64,000 bases of DNA from Wolbachia endosymbiont of Aedes albopictus (lineage in GTDB: Bacteria; Pseudomonadota; Alphaproteobacteria; Rickettsiales; Anaplasmataceae): positions 496,001-560,000 of the forward strand of contig NZ_CP101657.1 of assembly GCF_024804185.1 (NCBI RefSeq), given 5' to 3'. Positions 28,653-38,349 of this stretch are shown here, one piece after another (positions within the stretch are counted from its first letter, which is position 1; each line of letters opens with the position of its first letter). The position numbers were made by a program, and so were the translations under genes. The notes under the pieces were generated by a model that saw only the letters and a list, made by a program, of their open reading frames with translations, had not been told where the DNA came from and did not search any database.

Positions 28653-29480
28653 ATGAGCTTCGTCATTGCAACTTTCTATCACTTTGTGGAACTCTCTAAT
28701 TATTATGACATGAAAGACGAAATAAAAACCGCATGCGATAACATTGAATTAAAGGGTACTATACTCCTTGCAGAAGAGGGTATTAATGCAACCGTATCTG
28801 GTGAAAGAAACGCGATTGATAAAATATTCGATTTTCTACGTTCTGATTATAGGCTAAGGGACCTTACATGGAAAGAGAGTGCAGCAGAATATCAACCTTT
28901 TAGCAAGATGAAGGTAAAATTAAAAAGAGAGATCGTGAATCTTGGTGTAGGCAATCTTGATATTTCCCTTAAGGGTAAATATGTTGATCCAGAGCGTTGG
29001 GATGATTTTACTTCTCAACCTGACGTTTTAGTAATAGATACACGAAATGAGTATGAAGTGAAATTAGGCAAGTTTAAAAATGCAATCAATCCACATACTC
29101 AGCGTTTTCGCGATTTTCCTGAGTGGGCAAAGTCTTTCTCTGAGAGTAAAAACCTGAAAGTAGCTATGTACTGTACTGGTGGGATTAGATGTGAAAAATC
29201 AACAGCGTACATGAAAAATCTTGGATTTAACGATGTGTACCACCTGAAAGGTGGCATTCTTTCTTACCTTGAAAAAACTTATAATAAAAATGGTAATTGG
29301 GAAGGTGAGTGTTTTGTTTTTGATGATAGAATTACTGTTGATAACTCACTTACTCCAAGCAACACAATAAAATGTATATTCTGCTCAAATCAAGTTTCAA
29401 CTGATAAGCTGAAGTCAGTTCCACGTGGCCAAGTGGTTTGTTCTGATTGTAAACTTCAGTGTTATAGCTATAGTAAGTAA
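28653..29480 (+). CDS. trhO: tRNA uridine(34) hydroxylase TrhO (rhodanese fold)
   Basis: 275 residues. N-terminal acylphosphatase-like domain with GTILLAEEGINATVSG, then a rhodanese domain with VLVIDTRNEYEVKLG and the active cysteine in MYCTGGIRCEKSTAYM, and a C-terminal CxxC...CxxC zinc-like tail (CIFCSNQ...VCSDCK). TrhO (YceA) hydroxylates U34 of certain tRNAs. Gene stands alone. Confidence 0.92.
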   Translation: MSFVIATFYHFVELSNYYDMKDEIKTACDNIELKGTILLAEEGINATVSGERNAIDKIFDFLRSDYRLRDLTWKESAAEYQPFSKMKVKLKREIVNLGVGNLDISLKGKYVDPERWDDFTSQPDVLVIDTRNEYEVKLGKFKNAINPHTQRFRDFPEWAKSFSESKNLKVAMYCTGGIRCEKSTAYMKNLGFNDVYHLKGGILSYLEKTYNKNGNWEGECFVFDDRITVDNSLTPSNTIKCIFCSNQVSTDKLKSVPRGQVVCSDCKLQCYSYSK

Positions 29481-29556
29481 GAATTCCCTTTACTTGACCT
29501 TTATAATCCCAGCGCGTGATGCTGGGATTGGTTTCCCTTACTTCACCATAACTACC

Positions 29557-30033
29557 TCAAACAGAATCGGGGGTAAAACCCCTGATTCTGAAGGCGTTGG
29601 TGTTAGTCTTTCTCACCCACTGCAAATATTGCACGGTACTATCCACTTGGTCGTCGTGGCGAGCTTCCGGAAACATTAAAACCTCATACTCAAAATCGCT
29701 GAGCCATACTGCTTGGTGCGGCAGAAAAACCTTACCAGACTCTATTATTGGAACAATTTGGTAGAATCGAGCAAGTTTACCGCTATGTGGTACTATCTCG
29801 ACAACAGGTAGGTCACTATTTGTCTTTAGCTCTTGAATCAATTGCTGACCACTCGTTTTTGCTTCGATTAAAATTGCATGTGGCTTCCACCTTGCAGCTA
29901 GTGACAGAACTTGTTCTTTAAGTTTTGGATACTCAAGCTTTGCACGATATACATCAAGTAAATAGAATTTATTATCCGCTTTTGCCCAGGTGGTACAAAC
30001 GCTAAAGCCCATAAGTGTTGAAAGTGCAATCAC
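29557..30033 (-). pseudogene. Phage terminase large subunit, C-terminal fragment
   Basis: 158 residues corresponding to the RNase-H-like nuclease domain of a WO-type terminase large subunit: FYLLDVYRAKLEYPKLKEQV, PHAILIEAKTSGQQLIQEL, and the acidic motif RHDDQVDSTVQYLQW. The ATPase half is missing and no other phage gene is adjacent, so this is a relic. An 18-bp piece of its coding sequence reappears inverted at 30212-30229, next to IS110 copy 2. Confidence 0.85.
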
Positions 30034-30293
30034 ACAAGGTGATTAAATTAATGGTATGTAAATCTCCTCTTGATATCAACCTTCGTTGTTGGGAAAGCAG
30101 ATAAACCACGTCGAAAATTCGCTTAAACCTTCTAACCACAGGCAAAAAGGCGCTTTTTTAATTTACCATTGAAATTTATGCCGTTAACCACTTTATATAA
30201 TGCCACTTATAGCACTTTCAACACTTATGCGCCGCGGCGGTTGTAAGTTAAAAATATGTTATAAAAGAAACAAGAGGGAAGATAACTCTACTC

Positions 30294-30454
30294 ACTATAG
30301 GAATAGAGCTATCACGGGCGTGTGCGCGGCGTTGGTGTTATAACAACCGTCTATATCAAGGTACACTAGCCCTATCCCTCGATACGTTTGAATAGTTGCA
30401 TGGGACATATGTATGCACCCGTTTACAATCTTAAATCAATAAACTATCGAGGTT
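30294..30454 (+). ncRNA. Candidate IS110 bridge RNA, copy 2
   Basis: Same sequence as in copy 1: target guides at 30325-30331 and 30346-30351, donor guides at 30392-30398 and 30423-30429. Confidence 0.72.
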
Positions 30455-30460
30455 GTTAAT

Positions 30461-31381
30461 ATGGTTACATCTTATCAAAACTTTATTGGTATTGACATCG
30501 GAAAATTTAAAAATGTTGTTGCGGTTCACACACAGAAGAGTGTTGTCGAATTTGATAATAATGCTTCTGGTTGGCAACAATTGTTTAAAAAGTTTTCAGG
30601 TATCTTACCTAATTCTTTAGTAACTTTAGAAAATACAGGAAAATATGAGCTTGGTTTATCGCATTTTCTTATTGACAAGAATATCGCTGTACATCGAGCT
30701 AATACCCGTAAAGTAAAAAGCTTTATCTTGTCTCACGGAACTTTAGCAAAGTCTGATAAATCAGATGCAATGGCTCTTGCTCAGTATGCGCCATAGAACT
30801 CTTTCTCCCTACTTCTAAAGAACAATCAACTTTGATTGCACTTTGTCAACGTCGTGATGACCTTACACAAATGAGAGCCCAAGAGAAATGTAGGTTGGAA
30901 GCACCTGAAAATGACTACACAAAAAAAAGTTGCCAAAAAACCATTGACTTTTTTAACAGTCAGATAAATAAGCTCAATAATGCCATACAAAAAATCATTG
31001 ATAAAAATCTAGAGTTACAGAAGCGCCAAAAAATTCTGAGAACAGTGCCAGGAATAGGTCCAAAGTTATCACAAGATTTTGTGTGTCTGATGCCGGAGCT
31101 TGGCTACTTAAACAGAAAAGAAGTAGCAAGTCTTGCTGGAGTTGCACCGCATCCAAAAGAAAGTGGAAAAGCTATTGGTTATCGAAGAATAACAGGCGGT
31201 AGAAGCAATGTTCGTACTAAGCTTTTTACGGCTGCAATGGCTGCTGCAAAGTCCAAATCTGCACTTGGTGCCTTTTATTCCAAGCTCATTGAAAGTGGTA
31301 AGAAGAAGATGGTAAGCTCTAATGCGTAAAATTATGGTTATTGCTAATGCCAGGCTTAAAGAAGCAGTTAATGTGAATTAA
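30461..31381 (+). pseudogene. IS110 transposase, frame-disrupted, copy 2
   Basis: Identical to copy 1: pieces 30461-30796, 30790-31329 and 31322-31381 in frames related by -1 and +1 shifts. Two identical disruptions in two insertions argue against independent decay. Confidence 0.85.
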
Positions 31382-31613
31382 AAAATCTGCATAGAAAATA
31401 AGTTAACGAATATGTGCGTCCACACACACTTAAAGCACATATTCGTTAACCATAAAATCTAAGCAGTAACTGTTGTTTGATATAAAATTTTTCTATGATA
31501 AATTAGGGTGTTTATTGTCAAAAATGCATTTTCTAATTGAATAAAAATACAAAATTATAAACAAGAGTTGTAATAAAACTAAATTCAAAAAATTTAAAAA
31601 AAACATAGTTGAT

Positions 31614-31960
31614 ATGACGGTCTGCTGCTTGTTAGCGGCTAAGAGATACCGCGGCGGTATGACGGTTCATGGCGGTATAACGGTTAAGCAATTCGTCATC
31701 CCGCAGCGGGATCTCTTGTTAGCGGATGAGATACCGTGACGGCATGACGGTTAAGTAATTCGTCATTCCGCTATGTGTTAGCGGATGAGATACCGCGAAT
31801 GAATCGCGGTATGACGGTTAAGCAATTCGTCATCCCGCAGCGGGATCTATGTTAAGAGATACCGCGGCGGTATGACGTAGGGCTACTCGGATGACAAAGA
31901 AATAGGCACTGGGATGACAAAAAAGGGGCTACTCGGATGACACTGTTATAAAGTGAAACA
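31614..31960. repeat. Palindromic repeat field right of IS110 copy 2
   Basis: Modules as at 16.4 kb, including a complete unoccupied IS110 target at 31649-31666 and a near copy at about 31861. The end (31880-31960) has 'ggctactcggatgac' repeated. No gene. Confidence 0.85.
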
Positions 31961-32058
31961 GTACTTGGCTTGTGTTCTAGGCAAAACCTGCTATAACATT
32001 TAACATACTGTTTCTGAAACAAATGTTCCGCACTGGGATCTGCTATGTAAGAGGTCTA

Positions 32059-33063
32059 ATGATCAACGAAGAAATTGTAAGAGAGAACTTAAAAAAAGTC
32101 ATAGAGCAAAAAAGCGGTAAAGATGTGATCGCTCTTGGCATAATATCCTCAATCATTATTGAAGGCGGGGACATTGGTTTTGCGCTTGAAGTTGCTGGTA
32201 ACACGCAAGCAAACGAAGAATTAAGAAGAAATTGTGAGCAGGCTGTTAAAGCTATACCAGGGGTGACAAAAGTGATCGTGGTTGCTACTTGTCAAAAACA
32301 AACTGGGCAACAAAAAGCTAAATTACATATCGAAGGAGTGAAAAATATAATCATTGTGGCCTCTGGTAAAGGCGGTGTGGGCAAGTCCACAGTTGCGCTA
32401 AATCTTGCTCTCTCATTAGCAAAGTTGAAACATAAAGTTGCATTAGTTGATGCAGATATATATGGGCCTTCAATTCCTAAAATCCTTAGCACTGAAAAAT
32501 TAAAGCCAGAAATACGGGATGGGAAAGCAATGCCTATAGAAAAGTATGGCCTGCATACTATTTCAATCGGCTATTTTATTGATAAAGATCGTGCAGCGAT
32601 ATGGCGTGGCCCTATGATCACAAAAGCACTTTATAATCTGCTCATGGGAACAAAATGGTCCGATATAGAGTATTTGATAGTTGATACACCACCTGGAACT
32701 GGCGATGTGCATTTAAGTCTTATGGAAAATTTTAACTTAACCGGGGCGATAATGGTTTCAACTCCACAGGAGCTTGCCTTGATTGATGCACGCAAAATTT
32801 ACGATATGTTTATAAAGCTCAGTATACCGATTATTGGCATTGTGGAAAACATGAGCTATTTTACTCAAAATAACTCAAAAATATATATATTTGGAAAAGA
32901 CGGTGCAAAAAAAATGTCTGAAGAGCTAGGAATCAAACTCTTAGGTAGGATTCCTTTAGATCCACAAATATGCCATGCTTCTGATTGTGGAAATCCTTTA
33001 ATGCTAAGTGAAGATTTGACAAAGATTTATGAAGACATTGCTCAAAGTATAGTTAAACAATAG
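32059..33063 (+). CDS. mrp: Mrp/NBP35-type Fe-S cluster carrier ATPase
   Basis: 334 residues from the ATG at 32059, which follows 'aagaggtct'; a longer frame from 32023 is less likely. N-terminal MIP18-like (DUF59) domain, residues 1-90, then a deviant Walker A IIVASGKGGVGKSTVALNLA, DADIYGPSIPK and VDTPPGTGDVHL. Mrp proteins carry and transfer iron-sulphur clusters. The CxxC present in some homologues is not seen in the later part of the sequence. Confidence 0.93.
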   Translation: MINEEIVRENLKKVIEQKSGKDVIALGIISSIIIEGGDIGFALEVAGNTQANEELRRNCEQAVKAIPGVTKVIVVATCQKQTGQQKAKLHIEGVKNIIIVASGKGGVGKSTVALNLALSLAKLKHKVALVDADIYGPSIPKILSTEKLKPEIRDGKAMPIEKYGLHTISIGYFIDKDRAAIWRGPMITKALYNLLMGTKWSDIEYLIVDTPPGTGDVHLSLMENFNLTGAIMVSTPQELALIDARKIYDMFIKLSIPIIGIVENMSYFTQNNSKIYIFGKDGAKKMSEELGIKLLGRIPLDPQICHASDCGNPLMLSEDLTKIYEDIAQSIVKQ

Positions 33064-33124
33064 AATAAGCGTGAGAAACATGCGAATCAAAGTCCTCTTT
33101 TGTTAGTTACAAAATAGACTGCTT

Positions 33125-33365
33125 GCATAACCATTACTTACATGAAAAATTAGCAGCTTTTGTCATTCCAGCGCGTGACGCTGGAATCCAGAAAAAAAGA
33201 AGAATGGATCCCAGTGTCAAGTACTGCCTTTGTGTTTGAGGCAAAACCGGCCATAGCATTTAACACACTGCCTTCGCAAAATGTTCGTACAGTTGTTCGT
33301 TACGTGCTGGAATGACAAGGTGGAGTGTCTTTAGATGTCATCCAAGTAGCTGACACTGGGATCTA
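33125..33365. repeat. Palindromic elements, second family, between mrp and the hydroxylase gene
   Basis: Holds 'gtcattccagcgcgtgacgc' with its partner arm, 'atggatcccagtgtcaagta', and 'gtcatccaagtagctgacac'. The first 75 bases resemble the insert in pepP. Confidence 0.75.
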
Positions 33366-33439
33366 AAAAATTTAATTTATATATAAAGTTTGTTTAAACT
33401 ATTTTTAAAATAGATAGAATATAATTTTAGATAAATAAA

Positions 33440-34594
33440 ATGAATTATGATGTAATCATTTCAGGTGGTGGGTTACTTGGTCTTATTACTGCCATTGGCC
33501 TCAGTTGTGACTCTGTGTCTGTAGCTGTAATTGAAAAAAATAGTCTACCACGTGTAGTAGATGACAATCGAGCGTTTGCTATTTCTCAAGGCTCGAAAAA
33601 AATATTGGAAAAATTAGGGATTTGGCAGTTTATAGAAAGCGAAGCTGAGCCAATACTTGATATATGCATATTAGATGCGGTTACTGTGCATTACAATCAT
33701 AAAATGGTTGATGAAGAACCAATGGGTTATGTTATTAACAATGCCACTATATGGAATGCAATCAACAATAATTTTTTGAATAAACTAAATATATACTCTC
33801 CACATTCCTATAAAACAATTGCTTGTGATTCAGGATATGTGGAAGTTATTCTTGATAATAACCAGGAATTAATATCATCGCTACTTATCTGCGCTGAAGG
33901 CAAGAACTCTAAGCTACCAGAGTTATTTTCTATACCGATAGTGAAATTTGATTATAAACAAAGTAGCATAGTATTTAATGTAAAGCATGAACTGTATCAC
34001 CAAAACTTAGCTGTAGAGCGTTTTTTTCCTGGCGGTCCATTTGCAATTCTACCGATGAAGGATGGCTATACTTCTTCGATAGTTTGGACAGAAAAATCTG
34101 GAATTTCAAAAATGCTAATGAACCTATCTGAAGAGGAATTTATTGTGGAACTCAAAAAAAGATTTGGTTCTTATTTAGGAAAGATAAAATTAGAGGGTAA
34201 AAGAAAATTTTATCCTTTAAGTTTTGCTTTCGCAAAAAAGTTATATAAGGGTAGAGTTTTGCTTATCGGAGATGCAGCACATTCAATTCATCCAGTTGCA
34301 GGTCAAGGGCTTAATCTTGGAATTAGAGATGTAGAAAGTGTTATAAAGCACACAGTTGCTGCAAAAGCATCTGGTATTGATGTTGGCAGTAGTTATTTAT
34401 TAAAGAAAATTTCACGTAACAGATACTTTGATAATTTTACAATGGCGCTTGCAACTGATGGATTAAATAGGATGTTCTCCAACAGAATATTCTGCGCTAA
34501 AGCACTAAGAAATCTTGGCTTGATTGCAGTTGAAAATTCAAATTTTCTCAAAAAAAGCTTCATTCGACATGCTATGGGAACTACTATTTTATAG
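33440..34594 (+). CDS. FAD-dependent ubiquinone hydroxylase (UbiH/UbiF/COQ6 family)
   Basis: 384 residues. FAD-binding start YDVIISGGGLLGLITAIGLS, then the second FAD motif GRVLLIGDAAHSIHPVAGQG and NLGIRDVESV, the pattern of the UbiH/COQ6 monooxygenases that hydroxylate the ubiquinone ring. Which ring carbon it modifies cannot be told from sequence. Stands alone, with repeat sequence on both sides. Confidence 0.9.
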   Translation: MNYDVIISGGGLLGLITAIGLSCDSVSVAVIEKNSLPRVVDDNRAFAISQGSKKILEKLGIWQFIESEAEPILDICILDAVTVHYNHKMVDEEPMGYVINNATIWNAINNNFLNKLNIYSPHSYKTIACDSGYVEVILDNNQELISSLLICAEGKNSKLPELFSIPIVKFDYKQSSIVFNVKHELYHQNLAVERFFPGGPFAILPMKDGYTSSIVWTEKSGISKMLMNLSEEEFIVELKKRFGSYLGKIKLEGKRKFYPLSFAFAKKLYKGRVLLIGDAAHSIHPVAGQGLNLGIRDVESVIKHTVAAKASGIDVGSSYLLKKISRNRYFDNFTMALATDGLNRMFSNRIFCAKALRNLGLIAVENSNFLKKSFIRHAMGTTIL

Positions 34595-34599
34595 CTAAT

Positions 34600-34860
34600 G
34601 CAAGTCATACCGCCGCAGTATCCACAACTGTACGAACATTGCAATTTGGGCCTACTAGGAGGGTGTCATTCTCCTGTCATCCAAGTAGCTGACACTGGTT
34701 CCTTTATGACGGCAGTGCCCAGACACTGGGATCCAGGAATTTTATTAAGTTGGTAAGCATAAAAATAGATGTTTTACGTTAAAATACAACGTTTTCGATG
34801 AGGTTATATGGAAAACTGGATCCCAGTGTCAAGCACTGGGATGACACCATTTATTGTAAG
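34600..34860. repeat. Palindromic elements between the hydroxylase and amidotransferase genes
   Basis: Contains 'gtcatccaagtagctgacac', 'gacggcagtgcccag', and 'gatcccagtgtcaagcactg' with its arm. The open frame at 34798-34983 runs through it and is not accepted. Confidence 0.75.
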
Positions 34861-34954
34861 CTCACATTTACTCTATGGTCTTGCCGCTATCCTGAACGGA
34901 TACATGATGAATTTGTCGTTTTTCAAATCGTCGGTAAGCCTAAAGCTATAGGCA

Positions 34955-36001
34955 TTAAGCACGATAAAGAAAATCATTTATAATCGCTATAGCAACTAGT
35001 GTAGACACTTGACGTTCCTTGTGATTTGATAAATAGAGGTTTTTATCTGATTTTACAACAAGGGCTTCTGGATGACTTTGAAAGTAGATATTACCATGCT
35101 TATCTTCAATAGCCTCTATTACCCCATCGCTGGAAAATGCTGCAACTTTATATCCAAGTAACTCCAATTTTCTTCTATTTTCTGGCGTATTACTCACTGC
35201 TCCCGAATGAGCATCTGGAAAATATGTTGAAAACCATCCATTTTCATTAGGTATTAAGAATTTAGCTACTAATTCCGCTAAACGACTGTTTGGAACGATC
35301 TTTATCTGCTGGAGAGGTACATCCTCTTTCTGTGGGTTAGGTGCTGATTTTAAATGAGATCTTTGCTTTTCTTCATCACTCACAAGATTTGCCACACTCA
35401 CTACTTCAATTCCCTTTGCATTCATTATGCCTTGCAAACCACCACATATGCCAAGTAAATGAATTGCAGGGTTATCATCAATTATTTTTACAATTGCTTC
35501 AGTAACAAGCTGGCAACAAGGAGTAGGAGGAAAAGGTTCGGAGTGTAAATTATAGTAATTTCCTGGAATGAATATTCTATTTATTTTGTGCTCTTTAATG
35601 AATTGTGCAACTTCAACTTTTATTCGGTCTAATGTTAACTTCTTTGCCAATGTTTCATCTTGTTTTGCGAGATTAAGTGACTCTGTCTGAATTTTTTTAA
35701 GGCTAATTATTTTATTATAATCAATTAGTACAATTTTAACTCTAAAATTATTAAACATCTCGTAGACATTTTGAGATAGCCCAAGCTCATGCGGGTATGT
35801 CTCTTCTTCCGTTTTCAACAAACCAACAACTATGTCATCATTTACTCTATTTTCTGCCGTCAAGATAGTTAATGCTGGTTCTTCTTTTCTGGTTACATGT
35901 TGAGATGCTGGTCTTTCACTAACGCTAGCATAAGTAATATTGCTTAATAATAGAACTATAATTAATATGATATTAAATATTTTACTATAACATTTATACA
36001 T
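34955..36001 (-). CDS. Exported class I glutamine amidotransferase-like protein
   Basis: 348 residues from the ATG at 36001. The frame extends upstream to 36148 but there it runs through the tRNA-Phe gene. From 36001 the protein begins with a signal peptide, KIFNIILIIVLLLSNITYAS (7-26), probably cut near residue 25. The GATase fold shows nucleophile C186 in HLLGICGGLQGI and a C-terminal FQSHPEAL histidine/glutamate pair. This is the gamma-glutamyl-GABA hydrolase (PuuD, peptidase C26) type. Export is unusual for the family; it could act in the periplasm or beyond, on an unknown gamma-glutamyl compound. Confidence 0.8.
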   Translation of the reverse strand: MYKCYSKIFNIILIIVLLLSNITYASVSERPASQHVTRKEEPALTILTAENRVNDDIVVGLLKTEEETYPHELGLSQNVYEMFNNFRVKIVLIDYNKIISLKKIQTESLNLAKQDETLAKKLTLDRIKVEVAQFIKEHKINRIFIPGNYYNLHSEPFPPTPCCQLVTEAIVKIIDDNPAIHLLGICGGLQGIMNAKGIEVVSVANLVSDEEKQRSHLKSAPNPQKEDVPLQQIKIVPNSRLAELVAKFLIPNENGWFSTYFPDAHSGAVSNTPENRRKLELLGYKVAAFSSDGVIEAIEDKHGNIYFQSHPEALVVKSDKNLYLSNHKERQVSTLVAIAIINDFLYRA

Positions 36002-36090
36002 ATAGTTTAACCTCTCAACACTTATATCAATATCATAACATATTACAGAACATTTTGCAATAAAAAGGTAAGTTTGGTAAGAAAGAGAAG

Positions 36091-36163
36091 TGGCCTGAGC
36101 AGGGATCGAACCAGCGACACAAGGATTTTCAGTCCTTTGCTCTACCAACTGAGCTATCAGGCC
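36091..36163 (-). tRNA. tRNA-Phe (GAA)
   Basis: 73 bases in the cloverleaf pattern: acceptor GGCCTGA with TCAGGCC, D-arm AGCTCAGTTGGTAGAGC, anticodon GAA in ACTGAAAAT, TTCGATC loop. CCA is not encoded. Confidence 0.97.
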
Positions 36164-36244
36164 AACTGTATACTTTCATTTTTAGATAAAAAATGTTATT
36201 ATGTCTATTAAAAGTTTTTAAAGTAGTTTATATAAAAATAAAGG

Positions 36245-36751
36245 ATGAACATTAATAACAAAATAGGAATCTACCCTGGCACATTTGACCCTATAACTTT
36301 TGGGCATATTGACATAATAAAAAGAGCGTGTAAACTAGTCGATAAATTAATAATAGGAGTTGCGGAAAACGTTAATAAGCGTATTGCCTTTGACACAAAG
36401 CTACGCACAAGCATGGCTGAAAGTGAAATCAAAGGGCTAGGAATTGATGCAGATGTTATATCTTTTAATGGGTTGCTAGTGAAGTTTGCTAAAGAGCAGA
36501 ATGCTTCTATTATTATTAGAGGATTAAGAGCAGTATCGGATTTTGATTACGAGTTTCAAATGAGTTGGGTAAATTATAAACTTCTTCCTGAAATCGAAAC
36601 CATATTTCTTCCTGCTTCTGAAGATACTCAATTTATCTCATCAAGTTTTGTAAAGGAAATAGCAAGATTAGGAGAAGATGTTAGCAAATTTGTATCAAAA
36701 GGCGTTCAAAACGAATTGATTAACTTGAATAGGATAAAAAATGAAGAATAG
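36245..36751 (+). CDS. coaD: Phosphopantetheine adenylyltransferase
   Basis: 168 residues. Nucleotidyltransferase signature GIYPGTFDPITFGHIDII (with the TxGH-type F-GH motif), the substrate region RGLRAVSDFDYEFQM, and the C-terminal ISSSFVKEIA. It adenylates 4'-phosphopantetheine, the fourth step of coenzyme A synthesis. Length as in family. Confidence 0.95.
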   Translation: MNINNKIGIYPGTFDPITFGHIDIIKRACKLVDKLIIGVAENVNKRIAFDTKLRTSMAESEIKGLGIDADVISFNGLLVKFAKEQNASIIIRGLRAVSDFDYEFQMSWVNYKLLPEIETIFLPASEDTQFISSSFVKEIARLGEDVSKFVSKGVQNELINLNRIKNEE

Positions 36752-36810
36752 TGCTTGTTGTTTTTTATTTATAAATGGGTATACTCAATATATAAAATGT
36801 TATAAGCTAA

Positions 36811-37011
36811 ATGAGTAGCATGTCAAAAGTGAGGGTGAATAATAGAAAAGTTTGTTGTCATGGTGATGAGAATGATGAGGGTTCTGGCCATCCATTAATA
36901 TATTTAGATATGGGAGAAGAAGAGGAAATAGCCTGCCCTTATTGTGAAAAGAGGTTTGTCCATGACTGTACTGTAGAAGCGGTTGGGGAGCTGACTAGGG
37001 ATGAACTCTAA
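36811..37011 (+). CDS. CHCC-type zinc-finger protein (NDUFS6-like)
   Basis: 66 residues. Zinc ligands visible as VCCHGDENDEGSGHP and CPYC, i.e. the C-H-(x)-C-C pattern of zf-CHCC proteins, related to the complex I subunit NDUFS6. Likely a respiratory or Fe-S accessory protein. Start ATG at 36811. Confidence 0.8.
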   Translation: MSSMSKVRVNNRKVCCHGDENDEGSGHPLIYLDMGEEEEIACPYCEKRFVHDCTVEAVGELTRDEL

Positions 37012-37027
37012 TGGCACTTCTGCAGAC

Positions 37028-37654
37028 TTAGCTTATGTAAATAGCAATAAGAGGGGCAGTAAAGATGAAACTATCCATACGATCGAGCACTCCTCCATGG
37101 CCAGGTATCATACTTCCACTATCTTTAACACCGTAAGCTCTTTTAACAAGCGACTCAGTAAAATCGCCAAGTTGCGCTAGAATAGCGATTGCAAGGCCAA
37201 TGATTGGAGAATAAAGAATTGAAAATAAACCAAAAAATATTGATCCAAAAATTGTGCACACTACTCCAGCTAAAATCGCACCAAGAAGTCCTGTCCAAGT
37301 TTTTCCAGGGCTAAGAATTGGGCAAATTTTAGCTCTACCAAAATTCTTACCAAATAGGTAGGCAGTAATGTCAATTCCCCAAATGGTTAAGACGAACCAT
37401 ACTAATGCGTATTTTCCCTGTGGTAGGTTATATAAATATATTAATGAGGCGTTTGGTAGTGCAATCAATAATAATGCGAAAACGTATAAAATTTTGTTTC
37501 CTTGGGTTAGATTATACCATTCAAAAGAAGATAAAACTGCTATTGAAAAAATCAATAGGTAAAACGATAAATCACTGAAATATGTAGCAAAGGAAAATAT
37601 GAATAATATTACTATTGAGGACAACATTCTAATTATAAAATTATTATCTACCAT
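37028..37654 (-). CDS. cdsA: Phosphatidate cytidylyltransferase
   Basis: 208 residues, shorter than E. coli CdsA. Several hydrophobic segments and the signature SLVKRAYGVKDSGSMIPGHG followed by GVLDRMDS at the C-terminus. It makes CDP-diacylglycerol for phospholipids. It overlaps uppS by 11 bp and ends the rpsB-tsf-pyrH-frr-uppS-cdsA series. Confidence 0.93.
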   Translation of the reverse strand: MVDNNFIIRMLSSIVILFIFSFATYFSDLSFYLLIFSIAVLSSFEWYNLTQGNKILYVFALLLIALPNASLIYLYNLPQGKYALVWFVLTIWGIDITAYLFGKNFGRAKICPILSPGKTWTGLLGAILAGVVCTIFGSIFFGLFSILYSPIIGLAIAILAQLGDFTESLVKRAYGVKDSGSMIPGHGGVLDRMDSFIFTAPLIAIYIS

Positions 37655-38339
37655 ATTTTTTCTCTCTTTTTATATAATCTTCTAATGCTTTGCTCAAATC
37701 TTGACAAGAAAAATCAGGCCATAAAGTATCACAAAAATATAATTCAGCATAAGCTGCTTGCCATAATAAAAAGTTGCTTAACCTTTTTTCGCCGCCAGTG
37801 CGAATTAATAAATCCAATTTTGGCAGATCTTTAGTATATAGAAATTTTTCAAATTCCTCTTCCGATACATAAACAATATTTTCTTTTATAATATTGCTTA
37901 TAGCTTGTGTAATTTCTTGCTTTGCTCCGTAACTGACTGCCACGGTGAGTAATAAACCATCGTTCTTATGTGTCATTTCTTCTGCTTTTTTAATTTGATC
38001 CAATATTTTACTGGATAACAGACTTAAATTGCCAATAAAATTCAACTTAATGTTACAGTTACAAATGAAATTGACTTTATCTTCATTAGTTAAAACAGAG
38101 TAAAATAAATCAAATAGACAGTCAGTTTCGTTTTTGGGTCTAAGCCAATTCTCCATAGAGAATGCATACAAAGTTAAGTAGGGTATGGTTAGGTCTGTAC
38201 AATACTTGGCAATATCATATGCAACTTCACTGCCCTTTTTATAACCATCAATTTTTACCTTTCCTTGATTGTTCGCCCATCTACCATTACCATCCATAAT
38301 AATTGCTAAATGTTTCGGTAAAGATTCTTGATTCAACAT
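37644..38339 (-). CDS. uppS: Isoprenyl (undecaprenyl) diphosphate synthase
   Basis: 231 residues. HLAIIMDGNGRWAN contains the catalytic aspartate; GYKKGSEV, LTLYAFSMENWLRP and DLLIRTGGEKRLSNFLLWQ follow in family order. It extends FPP to the C55 lipid carrier needed for lipid II. Separated from frr by a 590-bp repeat block, while the usual gene order is kept. Confidence 0.95.
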   Translation of the reverse strand: MLNQESLPKHLAIIMDGNGRWANNQGKVKIDGYKKGSEVAYDIAKYCTDLTIPYLTLYAFSMENWLRPKNETDCLFDLFYSVLTNEDKVNFICNCNIKLNFIGNLSLLSSKILDQIKKAEEMTHKNDGLLLTVAVSYGAKQEITQAISNIIKENIVYVSEEEFEKFLYTKDLPKLDLLIRTGGEKRLSNFLLWQAAYAELYFCDTLWPDFSCQDLSKALEDYIKREKKYGR

Positions 38340-38349
38340 TTAAAGTTCA

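Larger units (their letters stand above)
30242..31613 (+). mobile_element. IS110-family element, copy 2
   Basis: Base-for-base the same as copy 1 (offset 13489). The flanks are again ccgcggcgg on the left and atgacggt on the right, so both copies sit in the same 18-bp target inside palindromic repeats and in the same orientation. The left flank otherwise differs: it is phage terminase debris. Confidence 0.9.

Noticed and set aside
34798-34983. 61-residue plus-strand ORF
   Set aside because: Mostly palindromic element sequence and overlaps the amidotransferase gene end.
36001-36148. Upstream 49 codons of the amidotransferase frame
   Set aside because: They are the translated tRNA-Phe gene; a signal peptide begins at the ATG at 36001.
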